From Prevotella sp. UBA4330 (GTDB lineage Bacteria > Bacteroidota > Bacteroidia > Bacteroidales > Bacteroidaceae): a stretch of DNA of 24,908 nt. The translations under genes were made by a program, and so were the position numbers. The DNA lies in contig DGTS01000003.1 in the NCBI GenBank assembly GCA_002394385.1, forward strand, positions 1-24,908, read 5' to 3'. This document shows positions 23,607 through 24,908 of the stretch, one piece after another; within the stretch, counting starts at the first letter, position 1; the number at the start of each line of letters is the position of its first letter. The notes below the pieces were generated by a model. It did no database searches. It was not told the origin of the DNA and worked only from the letters and a program-made list of their open reading frames with translations.

Positions 23607-23948
23607 AATTATAAAATTATAGAGCCAGAACAAATTATAGGAAAATGTTCAAAGGTGCAACTTTATGTGAGAATGAGTATTGATGCACCAAGACTCTGTT
23701 AGACTTAGTATAAGATGACCAGCACATCGCAAAAGTGAGAGATGCCGTCTGACTCATACGTTTGCGGGTGCAAAGGTACTCAATATCAATAATTTACGCA
23801 AGAATATCGAGTAAATATTGTATTATTTTAAGCCTTTTCTTGATTTACATCATATTGATTATCAATATTTTGCAAATGTTAAACTATAGTCACACCACGA
23901 AAAAAGGGGGATTATTCCCCCTTTCCAAGTTCATTATTCGGCACATTA
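23607..23948 (-). promoter_or_regulatory. Transglycosylase promoter and long leader
   Basis: This 342-bp gap contains, on the minus strand, TTG (complement of 23799-23801) and TACCTTTG (complement of 23771-23778) 20 bp apart, a full promoter. Transcription from about 23764 gives a leader of roughly 157 nt before the ATG at 23606, long for a lone gene. A GGTGCA/TGCACC pair (23654-23659 and 23684-23689) lies in the leader. The remainder at 23802-23899 is AT-rich with no gene seen. Confidence 0.6.
23903..23924 (-). terminator. Rho-independent terminator of the exported protein gene
   Basis: AAAGGGGGA and TCCCCCTTT form a 9-bp stem with a 4-base loop, followed on the minus strand by a run of T, 24 bp after the stop codon at 23949. 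Confidence 0.88.
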
Positions 23949-24578
23949 TCAATCTAAAGATATTGTTTCTTTTTCATATAGACCGATGTATTCCATGATT
24001 ATGTCAATGGCTTTCTGACGCATGTCACGTTTCAGTGTTCCATCGTTAACAACAGCCGCAACCGTAGGATAAATCATCGACCAATTGTTGTCAAAATGTA
24101 TCTGCGCCTCAATCAAGGCACATGCCATAGCCACAGAGAAACTGTGCTCTTTGTCTTTTTCTACCGCATGATGAACCAAATCGCTGGCTTCCTGAAGGTC
24201 GGACCTGTTGGACACTGCCATAGCATAGGCATAAACTGCAAGAGTGCTGGCATCAAGTTTCTTCTGTAGTTTCCACCTGTCCTTTGCTTTGAAACGTTTA
24301 ATGAGATAATTTTCAAACTGCGTGAAATCGTTGGTCTCGCTAAACCACGTCAGGCGATTAACAACAGCCAGACGAACATCAACAGGTGCTTTCTTATCCG
24401 CTAAGAAACTAAGCAATTCTGTTGGGATACGGTCGCCAAGCCCATGCTCACCTGCCATAACCACCATTGGCTCGTCGGCATAAGCATCAGAGAAATTAGT
24501 ACTTGTCAAGGGAGAGTCGGCCCATGATAACATGCAGCACGACACAAAAAAAATACATATAATAAAAAGTCTTTTCAT
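23949..24578 (-). CDS. Exported protein of unknown function
   Basis: A 209-residue protein with a signal peptide (about 1-20, CIFFVSCCMLSWA); the two cysteines at 14-15 might instead form a lipobox, but no good one is seen. The mature part looks all-helical, with VDVRLAVVNRLTWF and two further helical hairpins (SDLQEASDLVHHAVEKD, and QKAIDIIMEYIGLYEKE at the end), suggesting HEAT- or TPR-like repeats. No family is recognised. It is a single-gene unit between the rRNA operon terminator and its own terminator. Confidence 0.7.
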   Translation of the reverse strand: MKRLFIICIFFVSCCMLSWADSPLTSTNFSDAYADEPMVVMAGEHGLGDRIPTELLSFLADKKAPVDVRLAVVNRLTWFSETNDFTQFENYLIKRFKAKDRWKLQKKLDASTLAVYAYAMAVSNRSDLQEASDLVHHAVEKDKEHSFSVAMACALIEAQIHFDNNWSMIYPTVAAVVNDGTLKRDMRQKAIDIIMEYIGLYEKETISLD

Positions 24579-24636
24579 GTTAGTATATAATTAATAATTG
24601 CGATACGATAAAATATGTTATCACGATGTTCGATTG

Positions 24637-24644
24637 CAAAGATA
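24637..24644 (-). promoter_or_regulatory. -7 box of the exported protein gene
   Basis: On the minus strand TATCTTTG, 58 bp upstream of the start codon at 24578. No -33 element is seen at the right spacing. Confidence 0.45.
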
Positions 24645-24757
24645 ATAAAAAATCCACAATACATATTATTTATATGCGTCAAATTTGTAAAAAAGCCATA
24701 AACTTTTACATCTCCTATGTGTTTTTCATGATGATAAGACAGTAATTCTTCATACAT

Positions 24758-24799
24758 AAAAAAGAGTGCCCTTGCTCCATCATCGGAACAAGGGCACTC
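24758..24799 (-). terminator. Terminator of the rRNA operon
   Basis: On the minus strand GAGTGCCCTTG (complement of 24789-24799) pairs with CAAGGGCACTC (complement of 24764-24774), extended by TCC/GGA after one mismatch, followed by TTTTTTATG. It lies 8 bp after the 5S gene. Confidence 0.9.
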
Positions 24800-24807
24800 A
24801 GGTAAAG

Positions 24808-24908
24808 AAGGCGGCGACCTACTCGCCCGCATTGCATTGCAGTACCAGCGGCGCGGGCGGGCTTAACTGCTCTGTTCGGAATGGGAAGAGGTGGGACCCC
24901 GCAGCAAT
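24808..24908 (-). rRNA. rrf: 5S rRNA, 3' part (5' end beyond the window)
   Basis: On the minus strand the sequence contains CCCACCTCTTCCCATTCCGA, then ACAGAGCAGTTAAGCCC and GGTACTGC, the conserved loops of bacterial 5S rRNA, and ends in GAGTAGGTCGCCGCC. About 101 bases are present; roughly the first ten are cut off by the window edge. It should be the last gene of an rrn operon whose 16S and 23S genes lie beyond 24908. Confidence 0.95.

Noticed and set aside
23607..23633. Longer N-terminus for the transglycosylase
   Set aside because: It needs a non-ATG start and puts MFWLYNFII before a normal signal peptide beginning MKRILRF.
24575..24832. 85-codon minus-strand frame
   Set aside because: It runs through the 5S rRNA end and its terminator; the 5S signal is much stronger.

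Overview
The window looks like a chromosome segment from a Bacteroidales bacterium, most likely Prevotellaceae or a close relative. The evidence is an HU-HIG type HU protein followed by a 'smalltalk' micro-ORF, promoters of the Bacteroidetes type (TAnnTTTG at -7, often with TTG/TTTG about 20 bp upstream), mostly absent Shine-Dalgarno sequences, a TamB gene followed by a lipoprotein form of TamA (TamL), and a 5S rRNA of Bacteroides type. The species cannot be fixed from the sequence alone.

Positions 1-7170 form an accessory-looking block bracketed by two arrays of the same 8-bp unit in opposite orientation (30-101 and 7130-7169). It holds an HU-like gene behind a phased array of TTCCGACC motifs and a hairpin, the smalltalk micro-ORF, a complete single-chain type ISP restriction-modification enzyme (nuclease, helicase, methylase and specificity domain in one 1650-residue protein), a secreted 200-residue protein of unknown function and an unlisted 46-residue membrane micro-protein. 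An AT-rich island inside the RM gene matches the specificity region and suggests exchange of that segment.

Positions 7171-16570 contain the envelope genes tamB and tamL on the minus strand, then a pseudouridine synthase. They are surrounded by dense repeats: heptamer arrays (AACTTGG/AACTTTG type) that run up to the stop codons of tamL and of the alpha/beta hydrolase, a 56-bp tandem duplication and three GGCTCAC hairpins between tamB and tamL, a mirrored AACAAAGTT element upstream of tamB, and GC-rich palindromes (TGACCCCACCCCT...) that recur at 20.4 kb.

Positions 16569-24908 are mostly housekeeping or envelope genes: a secreted alpha/beta hydrolase; a TetR-fabG operon with a likely autoregulatory operator; a divergent lipoprotein gene; an initiator tRNA with its own promoter and terminator; a lemA / M48 protease / SGNH hydrolase operon; a small secreted lytic transglycosylase; a secreted unknown protein; and the 3' end of an rRNA operon (5S, minus strand) with its terminator.

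No CRISPR array, insertion sequence with transposase, or prophage is visible. The most promising unexplained material is the 7-kb HU/ISP block with its bracketing octamers, the specificity-region mosaic, and the several intergenic repeat families.
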